64,000 nt of DNA, taken from the NCBI RefSeq assembly GCF_002105555.1, contig NZ_CP020612.1, positions 2,720,001 through 2,784,000 on the forward strand, in the 5' to 3' direction. This DNA comes from Paracoccus contaminans. GTDB lineage: Bacteria; Pseudomonadota; Alphaproteobacteria; Rhodobacterales; Rhodobacteraceae. Both the position numbers and the translations under genes were made by a program. The notes beneath the pieces are model-generated. The model saw only the letters and a program-made list of their open reading frames with translations. It had not been told where the DNA came from and did no database searches. Below, piece after piece: positions 37,017 to 45,385 of this stretch (position 1 is the first letter of the stretch; each line of letters starts with the position of its first letter).

Positions 37017-37472
37017 ATGCAGATCGACCGCGCCGACATGAAGCTGATGATCGAGGCGGGATATTCCGGCCTGATGCGGGGCATCGACACGGATCTGAAG
37101 CCGATCTTCGATGCGATCGCAGAATGGATGCCGCAATATGCCGCCGGCCCGATCGGTCAGGCGCTGCTGCTGATGACGCGCGGCGAGTTCGCCGAGGCCG
37201 ACCGGCGGCTGACCGAGATCATCGGGTCTGCCCTGCAGGGGCGCGACGAGGCCCGGGCGGTGCTTGCCATGTGCAAGACGCTGCAGAACGAACACGAACA
37301 GGCCCGCCAGTTGGCCGAGCAGTTGCAGGGGACCGGCGGCTATGCCGAAGGGTTCGCCGATGCGCTGGTCAACGGCGGCGACGAGATGGCGCCGCCCCCC
37401 GCGGGCGGCGGCGCCGAGACCGGGGCAAAGCCGCAGGCACCGGTCGCATTGGTCAGCGGCGATCATTCCTGA
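37017..37472 (+). CDS. second TPR-type T3SS chaperone
   Basis: A 151-residue protein. Helical TPR-like repeats fill residues about 1-110 (MQIDRADMKLMIEAGYSGLM, YAAGPIGQALLLMTRGEFAE, RDEARAVLAMCKTLQNEHEQ) and a Pro/Gly/Ala-rich tail ends it. GGAGG precedes the ATG at 37017. Tandem TPR proteins in a T3SS locus usually form heterodimers that bind needle or translocator subunits. The gene lies 13 bases after the first chaperone and 14 bases before the small Gly-rich protein, which suggests that protein as the cargo; this is inference. Confidence 0.65.
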   Translation: MQIDRADMKLMIEAGYSGLMRGIDTDLKPIFDAIAEWMPQYAAGPIGQALLLMTRGEFAEADRRLTEIIGSALQGRDEARAVLAMCKTLQNEHEQARQLAEQLQGTGGYAEGFADALVNGGDEMAPPPAGGGAETGAKPQAPVALVSGDHS

Positions 37473-37486
37473 GCATGGAGAAGAAG

Positions 37487-37720
37487 ATGAGCTTTCTGAA
37501 TAGTATCGGCAAGGCGCTTGGCGGCGTCGGCAAGGCGCTGGGCGGTATCGGCCAGGCGCTGGGCGGCCTCGTGGACGCCTTCCGGGGCATCATGAACTCG
37601 CCCCTGGGCAGCATCCTCAAGACCGCCTTCCCGGTTCTGGGCGTGGCTTCCGGCGCGCTGAACCTGTTCGGCATGTTCGGCAACCTGTCGAACGGCATCG
37701 GCGGCGGCCAGAACTACTGA
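37487..37720 (+). CDS. 77-residue Gly-rich heptad-repeat protein, candidate T3SS substrate
   Basis: The sequence begins MSFLNSIGKALGGVGKALGG and continues IGQALGGL, giving three clean seven-residue units (G[KQ]ALGG[VIL]). A hydrophobic C-terminal half follows (LKTAFPVLGVASGALNLFGM) and the protein ends in GGGQNY. It would form an amphipathic helix and a hydrophobic hairpin. The start at 37487 has GGAG six bases upstream. Immediate chaperone neighbours and the hydrophobic composition fit a small translocator or pore-forming substrate. The length also fits a needle subunit (usually about 80 residues), but SctF family residues are not seen. Function unknown. Confidence 0.6.
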   Translation: MSFLNSIGKALGGVGKALGGIGQALGGLVDAFRGIMNSPLGSILKTAFPVLGVASGALNLFGMFGNLSNGIGGGQNY

Positions 37721-38318
37721 CCTTTCTCACGGGGCAGGGCCAGGGTCGCCAGCAACGACCGGCCCTTGCCCCGATCCACCCCCCGCAGGTCCGCCTGCGG
37801 AGATTCCCGATCACTCACGGCCCGATGCACGCGCCGCAATGGACGACCCCAACCCGATGACTGCCACCGCCGCCCCCGATCGCATGGCTGCCGCGCCGCT
37901 GGCGCAGGCGCTGCGCCGGCTGGTGCGCGCCCGGCTGATGCGGGACCGCATGAGGCGGGACCGCGCTGCGCGGGCAAGCGGGTATCGTCCGGGCCGCTGC
38001 GTCATCAGCCCGTTCGGCCGCCTCGCGGCCTCTCTCGCGCGTCCGCCCCGTGATGCGCAACGTCCCCGGTCTGACCAGCCGGGTTCCGGTCCCCTGCCGC
38101 ATTCCATGCCGGCCGGGCCGTCTCGCTGCGCTTCGCTGGGCCTTGGGCTGGCAGGTGGCGGCGGCGGCAGCCCTGGCCGTGCCTGCGCGATGATGGATGC
38201 GGCCGCCGGCTGTCAGGGGGCGTAACGCCCCAAGGCCCGTGAAACCGCAACCCGTGCTTATCCGTTACGGTCGCATCCGCACGACCTTGATCCACAGGCA
38301 GCATGATAGGAACCCGAC
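37721..38318. other. non-coding stretch between T3SS gene blocks
   Basis: About 600 bases without a supported gene. A plus-strand frame (37839-38225) would give an Arg/Ala-rich product with no ribosome site and no family, so I do not call it. The promoter of the sctI-to-sctU block must lie here, probably near its right end. Confidence 0.4.
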
Positions 38319-38654
38319 ATGGTGACCGCAGTGACCCAGATGACCGGCAGCGCCGTTGCCGCCGCCAGCGGGCAGGGCGCAGAAGGCGGCCCGCAGCTGA
38401 GCGAACTGGCCAGGCGTGCCCTGGACGGCTTGGGCGAGATGAGCGATGCTTATGCCGCATCCAGCCGCGCCGTCGAGGCGCAGATGTCCCGGCCCATTCC
38501 GGCGGGGGCCGATATCACCGCCCAGATCCAGGCCGCGCAGGACAGCATGCGCATCGCCATGCAGGTGCAGCAGCAGGTCCTGCAGTTCTCGATGGCGACC
38601 TCGATCTCGTCCTCGCTTGGCAACAACCTCAACAGCTTTCTCAAGGGCGCCTGA
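38319..38654 (+). CDS. sctI: T3SS inner rod protein SctI
   Basis: A 111-residue mostly helical protein. The C-terminal part (IQAAQDSMRIAMQVQQQVLQ, FSMATSISSSLGNNLNSFLK) shows the SctI/YscI/HrpB2 pattern, in which a helix with Met/Gln residues ends in a N-x-L-x-x-L-x-K/R-type terminus. SctI forms the inner rod that joins the export gate to the needle and is secreted as an early substrate. It directly precedes sctJ, the usual order. The start has AGGAACCC upstream. The family call rests on the C-terminal helix, size and position. Confidence 0.7.
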   Translation: MVTAVTQMTGSAVAAASGQGAEGGPQLSELARRALDGLGEMSDAYAASSRAVEAQMSRPIPAGADITAQIQAAQDSMRIAMQVQQQVLQFSMATSISSSLGNNLNSFLKGA

Positions 38655-38714
38655 CTGGCTCTGCGGCCGGTCGGCCCTTGTGACGGCGCCCTGAACGCGC
38701 GAACGGAAAACCCG

Positions 38715-39524
38715 ATGCGTCTGTCCTTTAGGGCCGCGAGCCCGAGCGCGGCCCTGCGCCCTTGCGCAGCCCTGTGCCTTGTCCTGGCGCTGTCGGCCTG
38801 CAAGACCGAGATGTACAGCGGCCTTGGCGAACGCGAGGCCAATGACATGGTGGCCGCGCTGGTGGCCCAAGGCATCCCTGCCGACAAGAAGCCGGGGCCC
38901 GAGGGGCTGACCGTGCGCGTCGATCAGGCCCGCTTTGCCGAGGCGATGGCCATTCTGGAGGACAAGGGCCTTCCGGCGCAGAAATACGACACCATGGGCG
39001 AAGTGTTCAAAAAGCAGGGGCTGGTGTCCTCGCCCACCGAGGAACGGGCCCGGCTGATCTATGCCTTGTCCGAGGAACTGTCGCGCACCGTGGCAGAGAT
39101 CGACGGCGTGCTGTCGGCGCGCATCCATGTCGTCCTGCCCGAGGCGGACATGCTTGGCCGAGATGTCAAGCCGTCCTCGGCCTCGGTGTTCGTGCGCTAT
39201 GCGCCGGGATCGAACGTTGAGAACTACGCTGCGCAGATCAAGCTGCTGGTGGCCAATTCGATCGAGGGGCTGCTTTACGACAACATCACGGTGGTGATGG
39301 TCCCTGCCGCGACGGTGGCTGCCGATGCCGGATCAAAGGCCGCCCCCCGGCTGACCAGGGTGCTGGGCCTATGGGTGCATCCGGCCAGCGTGGGGCGGCT
39401 ATGCGTCATGCTGGGCGCGCTCACGGCGCTGGCCTCGGCCGGGTTCCTCCTGGCGGGCTGGCCCTGGGTGCAGGCCCGTCGCCGCAAGCGGGCCGATCCG
39501 TTGATGACCGAGGCCGGTGCATGA
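38715..39524 (+). CDS. sctJ: T3SS inner-membrane ring lipoprotein SctJ
   Basis: A 269-residue lipoprotein. The signal ends in the lipobox LALSAC with Cys near residue 29. Family hallmarks follow: YSGLGEREANDMVAALVAQG, then GEVFKKQGLVSSPTEERARL, YALSEELSRTVAEIDGVLSA, and RIHVVLPEADMLG with the ring-building motifs RBM1/RBM2. A C-terminal membrane helix (about residues 225-250) ends in RRRKRADP. SctJ forms the inner ring of the basal body together with SctD. The length is normal for the family. The stop overlaps the next start (ATGA). Confidence 0.95.
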   Translation: MRLSFRAASPSAALRPCAALCLVLALSACKTEMYSGLGEREANDMVAALVAQGIPADKKPGPEGLTVRVDQARFAEAMAILEDKGLPAQKYDTMGEVFKKQGLVSSPTEERARLIYALSEELSRTVAEIDGVLSARIHVVLPEADMLGRDVKPSSASVFVRYAPGSNVENYAAQIKLLVANSIEGLLYDNITVVMVPAATVAADAGSKAAPRLTRVLGLWVHPASVGRLCVMLGALTALASAGFLLAGWPWVQARRRKRADPLMTEAGA

Positions 39525-40399
39525 GCCGCGCAAGCATGCAGACGCAGGTGAGGGGCGCCCCAGCGGCGCAGGCGGCGCCACCCGGAGCTGCGCAGGCCGG
39601 CGCAGCGGCCCCGCCCGCCCAGGACGCAGCCCCGCGCCGGCGGGTCGCCGCGCAGGCGCTGGCCGCCGCATCAGTGCGGCTGACTATTGCCAATCGCCGC
39701 GCCGGCTGGGCTGCCCTTGGCGTGACGGCGCAGGGCCGCGCGGCCGGGCGCATGGCGTGCCGGCTGGAACCCCTCGCGGGGCTGGACACGCTTAACCCTG
39801 CCTTGGTGCCGATCCTTGATCCCGATCGGGGCGAGCGCGTCATCGCTGCGGCCGCCGCGGCGCTTGCAGGCCTTGCGCTGCTGCGCTGCATCGCGGCCCA
39901 GGAACGCGCCCTGGCCGACCGGCTCGTTTCGGCCGAGGCGCGGGGCTTTGCGCTGCGCCATCCCCAGCTTGCGCTTGGCGATCCGGGCGGCGATCTGGCC
40001 GCTGCGCTGTCGCGCGCCCGCGGCCTTGCCGCCGCGGCCTGGCGCGCGAGGCTGCCCGCCGCGCTGGCGGCGGAATCCCCCGATCATCCCGCACCCATCG
40101 GCCAATGGGCTTCGCCCGCCGATCCATCCCTGCCCGGCACACGCGCCCGGACGGCCCCGGCCGGGGGCACTGTGGCGGGGCGCGGTGCGGCGCAGCCTGC
40201 TCCGGCCCTACCGACGCGCCGGGGTGGCGGGCATCTGCCGCTGGCCCGCCAGGCGGCTGCGGCGATCAGGGCGCTGCGCGGCAGGCGTGCTGTTGTATTG
40301 CCGCTGGCGCCCGGCGCCTTGTCCCCGGCAGACCGGCCGGCGCGGGCAATCGCGCTGGCGCTGGCCGAGATCGGCCCCGAAGCGCAGGGCGCGGCATGA
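39521..40399 (+). CDS. sctK: putative sorting-platform protein SctK
   Basis: A 292-residue Ala-rich protein located between sctJ and sctL, the canonical place of sctK. The middle contains a helical block (NPALVPILDPDRGERVIAAA, LAGLALLRCIAAQERALADR, RLVSAEARGFALRHPQLALG) that fits the SctK/YscK-type pattern of a short substrate-class protein linking SctD to the sorting platform. The N-terminal 60 and C-terminal 100 residues are low-complexity Ala/Pro/Arg. SctK is poorly conserved between systems, so the name depends mainly on gene order. The start overlaps the sctJ stop by four bases. Confidence 0.6.
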   Translation: MSRASMQTQVRGAPAAQAAPPGAAQAGAAAPPAQDAAPRRRVAAQALAAASVRLTIANRRAGWAALGVTAQGRAAGRMACRLEPLAGLDTLNPALVPILDPDRGERVIAAAAAALAGLALLRCIAAQERALADRLVSAEARGFALRHPQLALGDPGGDLAAALSRARGLAAAAWRARLPAALAAESPDHPAPIGQWASPADPSLPGTRARTAPAGGTVAGRGAAQPAPALPTRRGGGHLPLARQAAAAIRALRGRRAVVLPLAPGALSPADRPARAIALALAEIGPEAQGAA

Positions 40400-40980
40400 C
40401 CGGCACTGTTCCCCGCATCCTGAAGCGCGACCAGCTGGACGGCCTGCGGCGCGCCGAAGCCATGCTGCGCGAGGCCGAGGCGCAGAGCCAGGATACCCGT
40501 TCCGCCGCCGCCGCCGAGGCGCGCGCCCTGCTTGAGCAGGCGCAGCGCCGGGCGCTGAAGGAAAGTGCGCGCACCGCCTCGCGCTTGATCGCGCGGGCCG
40601 AGGAAACCGCCCGCGCCCGGCTGGACGGGCTGGAGCCGGAGATCGCCCGGCTTGTCGCGCTGACGGTGCGGCGCATCCTGGGCGACATCGAACCCGAGGC
40701 GGCCACCCGCGCCGCTGCGCTGAACGCGCTGCGGCAGCTGCGCGAACACCGGCAGGGCCGGATCTTTGCCGCCCCCGATATCGCGGCGCCCATCGCCGCA
40801 GCCGTGGACGCGGCCGGGCCCGCGGGCCCCGAGATCCTGTCAGTGGCAACAGACCCGGCGCTCGACCCCGGCCGGGCGCTGATGATCAGCGACCGCGGCA
40901 GCACTGAACTGGGCCTTGCCGCCCTGACCGAACAGGCGCTGCGGCCCTGGACCGAAGGCAGCGACGAGGCCGGCGCATGA
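40396..40980 (+). CDS. sctL: T3SS ATPase stator SctL
   Basis: A 194-residue protein of the FliH/YscL family. Long N-terminal helices with Ala/Glu/Arg (RAEAMLREAEAQSQDTRSAA, ARALLEQAQRRALKESARTA) precede a C-terminal domain (EIARLVALTVRRILGDIEPE, AALNALRQLREHRQGRIFAA, ALMISDRGSTELGLAALTEQ). SctL holds the SctN ATPase to the SctQ pods. The gene sits directly before sctN, with ATGA overlaps at both ends. Confidence 0.88.
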   Translation: MTGTVPRILKRDQLDGLRRAEAMLREAEAQSQDTRSAAAAEARALLEQAQRRALKESARTASRLIARAEETARARLDGLEPEIARLVALTVRRILGDIEPEAATRAAALNALRQLREHRQGRIFAAPDIAAPIAAAVDAAGPAGPEILSVATDPALDPGRALMISDRGSTELGLAALTEQALRPWTEGSDEAGA

Positions 40981-42593
40981 CCGCAGGCAACCGGCCCGAC
41001 ATACCGGCCCAGGCGGCTGCAACCGTCCCCGCCAGCACGCTGCCCGATTGCGGCGCCGCAATCGCTTCGCTGGGCCTGGCGGGTTCAGATGCCGCAATGG
41101 CCAGCTCGCCCGGCCTTGCCGGCGCGGCGGCCGGCACGGGGCTTGGCCCTGTGACCGATGACCGGCCTGCCGCGCCACCCCTGTTCCGGGACGCCGGCGG
41201 GGCAGACCCCGCCGCCTTGCCCCCTGCTGCCGGCGCGGCGGGAGATTGCGCCATCGACGGTGCGGCGGACGGAATGTCCCCCGACATTCTGGCCGAGGCG
41301 CTGCGCGCCCGCGCCAGCCGCGTTGCCCCGGTCGAGCTGCGCGGCCGCATCACCCGCATTTCAGGCTGCGTCATCCATGCCCGCCTTGCCGACGGCCGCA
41401 TCGGCGAGGAATGCATCCTGCGCGACCCCGTCAGCCGTGTCGAAATGACCGCCGAGATCATCGGCTTTGACGGGGAACAGGCGATCCTGGCCCCGTCAGG
41501 CGACACCCGTGGCCTGTCGGGCCGCACCGAGGTCATCCCCACGGGGCGCGAGCCGATGGGCCCGGCCGGCCCGGCCCTGCTGGGCCGCGTCATCGACGCC
41601 TTCGGCCGCCCGCTGGACGGCGGTGCGCCGATCCCCGCCAGCGCGCCGCTGAATGCCGATCCGCCCGCCCCGCTGGACCGCCCCGTGATCGACGCGCCCT
41701 TCGTCACCGGGCTGCGGGCCATCGACGGGATGCTGACCATGGGCGAGGGGCAGCGCATCGGCATCTTCGGTGCGGCCGGGATGGGAAAATCCTCGCTGCT
41801 GGCGCAGATCATCCGCGGGGCCGAAGCTGATGCCATCGTGCTGGGCCTGATCGGCGAGCGTGGCCGCGAAGTGGCCGAGTTCCTGGAGCGCGACCTCGGC
41901 CCCGAAGGGCGCCGCCGTGCCGCAGTGGTCGTCGCCACATCGGATCGTCCTGCGACCGAACGCCTGCGCGCCGCGCTGACCGCCACTGCCGCGGCCGAGG
42001 CCCTGCGCGCCCAGGGGATGCGCGTTCTGCTGCTGATAGACAGCGCCACCCGCGTTGCCCGCGCCCTGCGCGAGATCGGCCTTGCCGCGGGTGAGCCGCC
42101 GGTGCGGCGCGGCTTTCCGCCCTCGACCTTTGCCCAGCTGCCGCGGCTGGTGGAACGGCCGGGCCGCACCGCCGAGGGCTCGATCACCGCGATCTATACC
42201 ATCCTGGTCGAAGGCGACGATGACGCCGCCGACCCGGTCGCCGACGAACTGCGCAGCCTGCTGGACGGCCACATCATCCTGTCGCGCGATCTGGCCGCGC
42301 GCGGGCATTATCCTGCCATCGACATCCTGCGCTCCAAAAGCCGCGTGATGGGCGCGGTCGCCGATGCGGCCCAGGTCGCCGCCAGCCAGCGGATCGCCGC
42401 CCGCCTAGCCAAGCTGGACGAGATCGAGATCCTCGTGCAGGTCGGCGAATACCGCGAGGGATCGGATACGCTTGCCGATGAGGCGCTGGCGCTGCGCGAG
42501 TGGACCGATGCCTTCCTGCGGCAATCCCAGGACGATTGTAGCCCGCTGACGCAGACGCTGGACGCGCTGCTGGCCCTTGGGGATGCACGATGA
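40977..42593 (+). CDS. sctN: T3SS ATPase SctN with a long N-terminal extension
   Basis: A 538-residue F-type-like ATPase. The catalytic core has the P-loop (IGIFGAAGMGKSSLLAQII, about residues 260-278), GLIGERGREVAEFLERDLGP, the DELSEED-like region RVLLLIDSATRVARALREIG and ARPS-like PRLVERPGRT. The C-terminal chaperone-binding part (ASQRIAARLAKLDEIEILVQ) matches SctN. About 100 Ala/Pro/Gly-rich residues precede the normal N-terminal barrel (MSPDILAEALRARASRVAPV at residue 100), while SctN proteins are usually near 440 residues. The ATG at 40977 overlaps the sctL stop; an internal ATG at codon 100 would give the standard length. Confidence 0.92.
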   Translation: MTAGNRPDIPAQAAATVPASTLPDCGAAIASLGLAGSDAAMASSPGLAGAAAGTGLGPVTDDRPAAPPLFRDAGGADPAALPPAAGAAGDCAIDGAADGMSPDILAEALRARASRVAPVELRGRITRISGCVIHARLADGRIGEECILRDPVSRVEMTAEIIGFDGEQAILAPSGDTRGLSGRTEVIPTGREPMGPAGPALLGRVIDAFGRPLDGGAPIPASAPLNADPPAPLDRPVIDAPFVTGLRAIDGMLTMGEGQRIGIFGAAGMGKSSLLAQIIRGAEADAIVLGLIGERGREVAEFLERDLGPEGRRRAAVVVATSDRPATERLRAALTATAAAEALRAQGMRVLLLIDSATRVARALREIGLAAGEPPVRRGFPPSTFAQLPRLVERPGRTAEGSITAIYTILVEGDDDAADPVADELRSLLDGHIILSRDLAARGHYPAIDILRSKSRVMGAVADAAQVAASQRIAARLAKLDEIEILVQVGEYREGSDTLADEALALREWTDAFLRQSQDDCSPLTQTLDALLALGDAR

Positions 42594-43141
42594 GCGCCGG
42601 GGCAAGCCCGGCCCTGGTCCGCCGCCGGCTGCGCCAGACCGGCGTGCTGTCCCGGCTGGCGCAGTTGCGCCGCGATCTGGCGCTGGGGGCGCTGTCCGCC
42701 GCGCGGGCCGCATTGGCCGAGGCCGCCGCTGCCCGTGACGCGGCCGAGGCGCAGGCCCGCCTGCTGTCCGAGGAACAGGCGGCGCGGCGCGTGGCGCTGC
42801 GCTCTCCCATGCTGGGCAATGCGCAGCTGCGCGGCGCGGTCGAATCGGTGCTGAACACCTTTGCCGCCGACCGCGCCCGCGAGGCTGCCGCCCAGCAGGA
42901 TGCCGCCGATGCGCAGGTCATGCTGGACGCCGCGCGCGCCGATGTGGAGACGGCGCGGCAGACACTGGCCGCTGCCGAGCGGCTGATCGACAAACGCGCG
43001 CGGATGCGCGCGCCGCTGCTGGAGGCGCGTGCCCGCGCACAGGAACGGGCAGAGGAACGCGAGGCCGAGGAACGCCGCAGCCTTGCGCAAGGATCGGCCT
43101 TGGCCGGCCCAGGCATGACGGGGCAGGGGGCGCAAGCATGA
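42590..43141 (+). CDS. sctO: T3SS central stalk protein SctO
   Basis: A 183-residue protein that is almost wholly coiled coil (LSRLAQLRRDLALGALSAAR, AEAAAARDAAEAQARLLSEE, RARMRAPLLEARARAQERAE). A two-helix hairpin of this size directly after the ATPase gene is the SctO/YscO/FliJ position and shape; it rotates in the SctN hexamer and contacts SctV. Sequence conservation in the family is low, so the call rests on order, size and coiled-coil content. ATGA overlap with sctN and with the next gene. Confidence 0.8.
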   Translation: MSAGASPALVRRRLRQTGVLSRLAQLRRDLALGALSAARAALAEAAAARDAAEAQARLLSEEQAARRVALRSPMLGNAQLRGAVESVLNTFAADRAREAAAQQDAADAQVMLDAARADVETARQTLAAAERLIDKRARMRAPLLEARARAQERAEEREAEERRSLAQGSALAGPGMTGQGAQA

Positions 43142-44478
43142 GCGGGCGCATGCCGATGCCCGGTAGGCTGGACCTATCCGCACTGGTGGCGCCGGGGCGA
43201 TCGGCCACGCCCGCCCCGGCGCATCCTGCGGCCCGCGCGCTGGCGGGTGATGATGCCGGGCGCGCCGGCAGCGATGAGGGCAGGGGCGCGGCCGTTTCCC
43301 TGACGTCGGCGCAGGCCGCCCTGCGGGGGTTGTTGTTCCGCAGGCGCGGGCCGCTGATGCTGCGGCAAGGGCCCGGGCAGGCCGCCCTGACGCTGACGGC
43401 TTTGCCGGCGGGCGAGCTGCCTGCGCCGGCCGACACGCCGTGGCTGTCCCTGACGATCGACGGCGCCCCGGCTGCGCTGGCGCTGCCCTGGTCGATGGCG
43501 CGGCGGCTGGCCGGCCGGCCGCTTGAGGCCGCCGATCCCGAGGACGCGGCCCTGTTGCTGGAAGACGCGCTGACCGACTGGCTGGATGCGGGCGAGCTGG
43601 CCACGGGCCTGGCCATCCGCCTGCTGCGGCTGGACCAGACCCCGCCACCGGACGGGATCGCAGTGCGTCTGGGGGTTGATCTTGCGCTGCCGCGTCCGGC
43701 CCGGCAGGCCGCGGCGCTGCGGCTGTCGCCGGGGGCGGCGCAGGCGCTGGCTGCCGCGCTGGCCCGCAACGAACGGCCGCGTGATGCCCTGCCGGGCCTT
43801 GCATTGCGGGTCTGGATCGAACGCCCCGCCGCGCGGCTTACCCTGGGTGAGCTGCGAAGCCTGGCCCCCGGCGATGCGCTGCTGCTGCCCCCCGAGGCAG
43901 AGGAGGGCGAGGCGGTGGCCGTGGTCGAACAGCGCCTTGCCGCCCCGGTGCGGGCCGTCGGACCGGGGTGCTGGGTGATCGAGGCGCCGCTGGCCCCCCG
44001 GCCGATGCGCGGCGCGGATATTCCTTGGACAGCATGGCGGAACGACATGAGCGATACCGATCCCGCGACGGCCGGACCCTTGGCGCCGGGACATCTGACG
44101 CCCCAGCCTTCGGCGCAGCCCGCCGAAGCGGCGGCCACCTCGGGCCCCGACAGCCCGGCAGAGCCTGCCGGAACGCCGGTTTCCATGCCGCAGGACGGCG
44201 CCGCTTCCGCTGGTTCCCCGGCGCCCGCCGGCGCCGAGCCGCCCCGGCCGGTATCCCTCGACGGGCTTGAGCTGCGGCTGTCGGTGCGCGTGGGCGAGGC
44301 GCTGGTTCCGCTGTCCGAACTGCGTCAGGCCGGGCCGGGAACGGTCATCGTGCTGGACCGCCCCGATGGCGCGCTGGTCGATCTGGTGGTGAACGGGCAG
44401 GTCGTCGGCACCGGGCAGATCATCACCGTGGCCGGCCAGAAAGCCTGCGAGATCCGCAGCCTGTTCGGCGATGGATAA
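43138..44478 (+). CDS. sctQ: T3SS C-ring/sorting-platform protein SctQ
   Basis: A 446-residue protein with two SpoA domains. The first lies about residues 210-280 (AAALRLSPGAAQALAAALAR, IERPAARLTLGELRSLAPGD). The second is at the C-terminus, about 370-446 (SLDGLELRLSVRVGEALVPL, SELRQAGPGTVIVLDRPDGA, LVVNGQVVGTGQIITVAGQK). A Pro/Ala-rich linker (about 305-365) separates them. SctQ forms the cytoplasmic pods that recruit the ATPase and substrates. An internal start making the C-terminal fragment, as in YscQ-C, is possible: an ATG near the end of the linker could serve. No SctP gene lies between sctO and sctQ. Confidence 0.9.
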   Translation: MSGRMPMPGRLDLSALVAPGRSATPAPAHPAARALAGDDAGRAGSDEGRGAAVSLTSAQAALRGLLFRRRGPLMLRQGPGQAALTLTALPAGELPAPADTPWLSLTIDGAPAALALPWSMARRLAGRPLEAADPEDAALLLEDALTDWLDAGELATGLAIRLLRLDQTPPPDGIAVRLGVDLALPRPARQAAALRLSPGAAQALAAALARNERPRDALPGLALRVWIERPAARLTLGELRSLAPGDALLLPPEAEEGEAVAVVEQRLAAPVRAVGPGCWVIEAPLAPRPMRGADIPWTAWRNDMSDTDPATAGPLAPGHLTPQPSAQPAEAAATSGPDSPAEPAGTPVSMPQDGAASAGSPAPAGAEPPRPVSLDGLELRLSVRVGEALVPLSELRQAGPGTVIVLDRPDGALVDLVVNGQVVGTGQIITVAGQKACEIRSLFGDG

Positions 44479-45127
44479 CCCCTTTCCGCTGCTGATCGCG
44501 GCCACGGGGCTGATGGCCGTGCCTTTCGTGGTCGTCAGCCTGACCGCCTTCGTCAAGATCGCCGTGGTGCTGTTTCTGGTCCGCAGCGCGTTGGGGGTGC
44601 AGCAGACGCCGCCCAATCTGGTGCTGTATGGCGTCACCATCGTGCTGACGGTCTATGTCATGTCGCCGGTGTTCGCCCAGTCATGGGCGGCGATCACGCA
44701 AGGAGGGGCCGGCATGGCGGGCCTGACGGACCCGGCGCAATGGCCCGGCATGCTGCAGCGCGGGCTGGAGCCCGTCCGCGCCTTCCTGATGCGCCTGACG
44801 ACCGAACAGGACCGCGCCTTTTTCCTGCAGGCGGCGCAGGAAATGCACGCCAGCACCAATGTCGAACCGGCGCAGGGCGATCTGTTCATCCTTGCCCCCG
44901 CCTTTGTCACGGCCGAACTGACGCGGGCCTTTGAAATCGGCGTGCTGCTGTATCTGCCCTTCATCGTCATCGATCTCGTCATCACCAACATCCTGACCGC
45001 GATGGGGATGATGATGGTCTCGCCCATGGTCATCTCGCTGCCGTTCAAGCTGCTGCTGTTCGTGGCCGTAGATGGCTGGGCGCGGCTGACCCATGGTCTG
45101 GTGATGAGCTATGTGCCGGGGGGCTGA
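44471..45127 (+). CDS. sctR: T3SS export-gate membrane protein SctR
   Basis: A 218-residue membrane protein of the FliP/SctR family with four helices (LIAATGLMAVPFVVVSLTAF, NLVLYGVTIVLTVYVMSPVF, IGVLLYLPFIVIDLVITNIL, MVSPMVISLPFKLLLFVAVD). Typical motifs are TAFVKIAVVLFLVRSALGVQ, QQTPPNLVLYG and LPFIVIDLVITNILTAMGMM. It forms the core of the export gate with SctS and SctT. The start overlaps sctQ by eight bases and the stop overlaps sctS (TGATG). Confidence 0.97.
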   Translation: MDNPFPLLIAATGLMAVPFVVVSLTAFVKIAVVLFLVRSALGVQQTPPNLVLYGVTIVLTVYVMSPVFAQSWAAITQGGAGMAGLTDPAQWPGMLQRGLEPVRAFLMRLTTEQDRAFFLQAAQEMHASTNVEPAQGDLFILAPAFVTAELTRAFEIGVLLYLPFIVIDLVITNILTAMGMMMVSPMVISLPFKLLLFVAVDGWARLTHGLVMSYVPGG

Positions 45128-45381
45128 TGGCGCTTTATGATTCGCTGAACCAGTCGCTGATCCTGGTGCTGATGCTGTCGATGCCCGCCATCGTCGCGGC
45201 GACGGTGGTCGGGCTGGTCATCGGCCTGATCCAGGCGCTGACCCAGATCCAGGATCAGACCCTGTCCCATGCGGTCAAGCTGGTCGCGGTGGGCGCGGTC
45301 ATCATGCTGGCCGGCGCTGGTCTTTCAGCGCAGCTCGTCCGTTTCACCGATGAGCTTTTCCGCCGCATCGCCGGGATCTAG
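45127..45381 (+). CDS. sctS: T3SS export-gate membrane protein SctS
   Basis: An 84-residue protein with two membrane helices (LILVLMLSMPAIVAATVVGL and VKLVAVGAVIMLAGAGLSAQ) joined by the family loop GLIQALTQIQDQTLSHAVKL. The length and motifs match FliQ/SctS exactly. It assembles around SctR/SctT in the export gate. TGATG overlap with sctR. Confidence 0.97.
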   Translation: MALYDSLNQSLILVLMLSMPAIVAATVVGLVIGLIQALTQIQDQTLSHAVKLVAVGAVIMLAGAGLSAQLVRFTDELFRRIAGI

Positions 45382-45385
45382 CATC

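Noticed and set aside
37839..38225. 128-residue plus-strand frame between the small Gly-rich protein and sctI
   Set aside because: Arg/Ala-rich, no ribosome site, no family, no overlap with neighbours; treated as non-coding.
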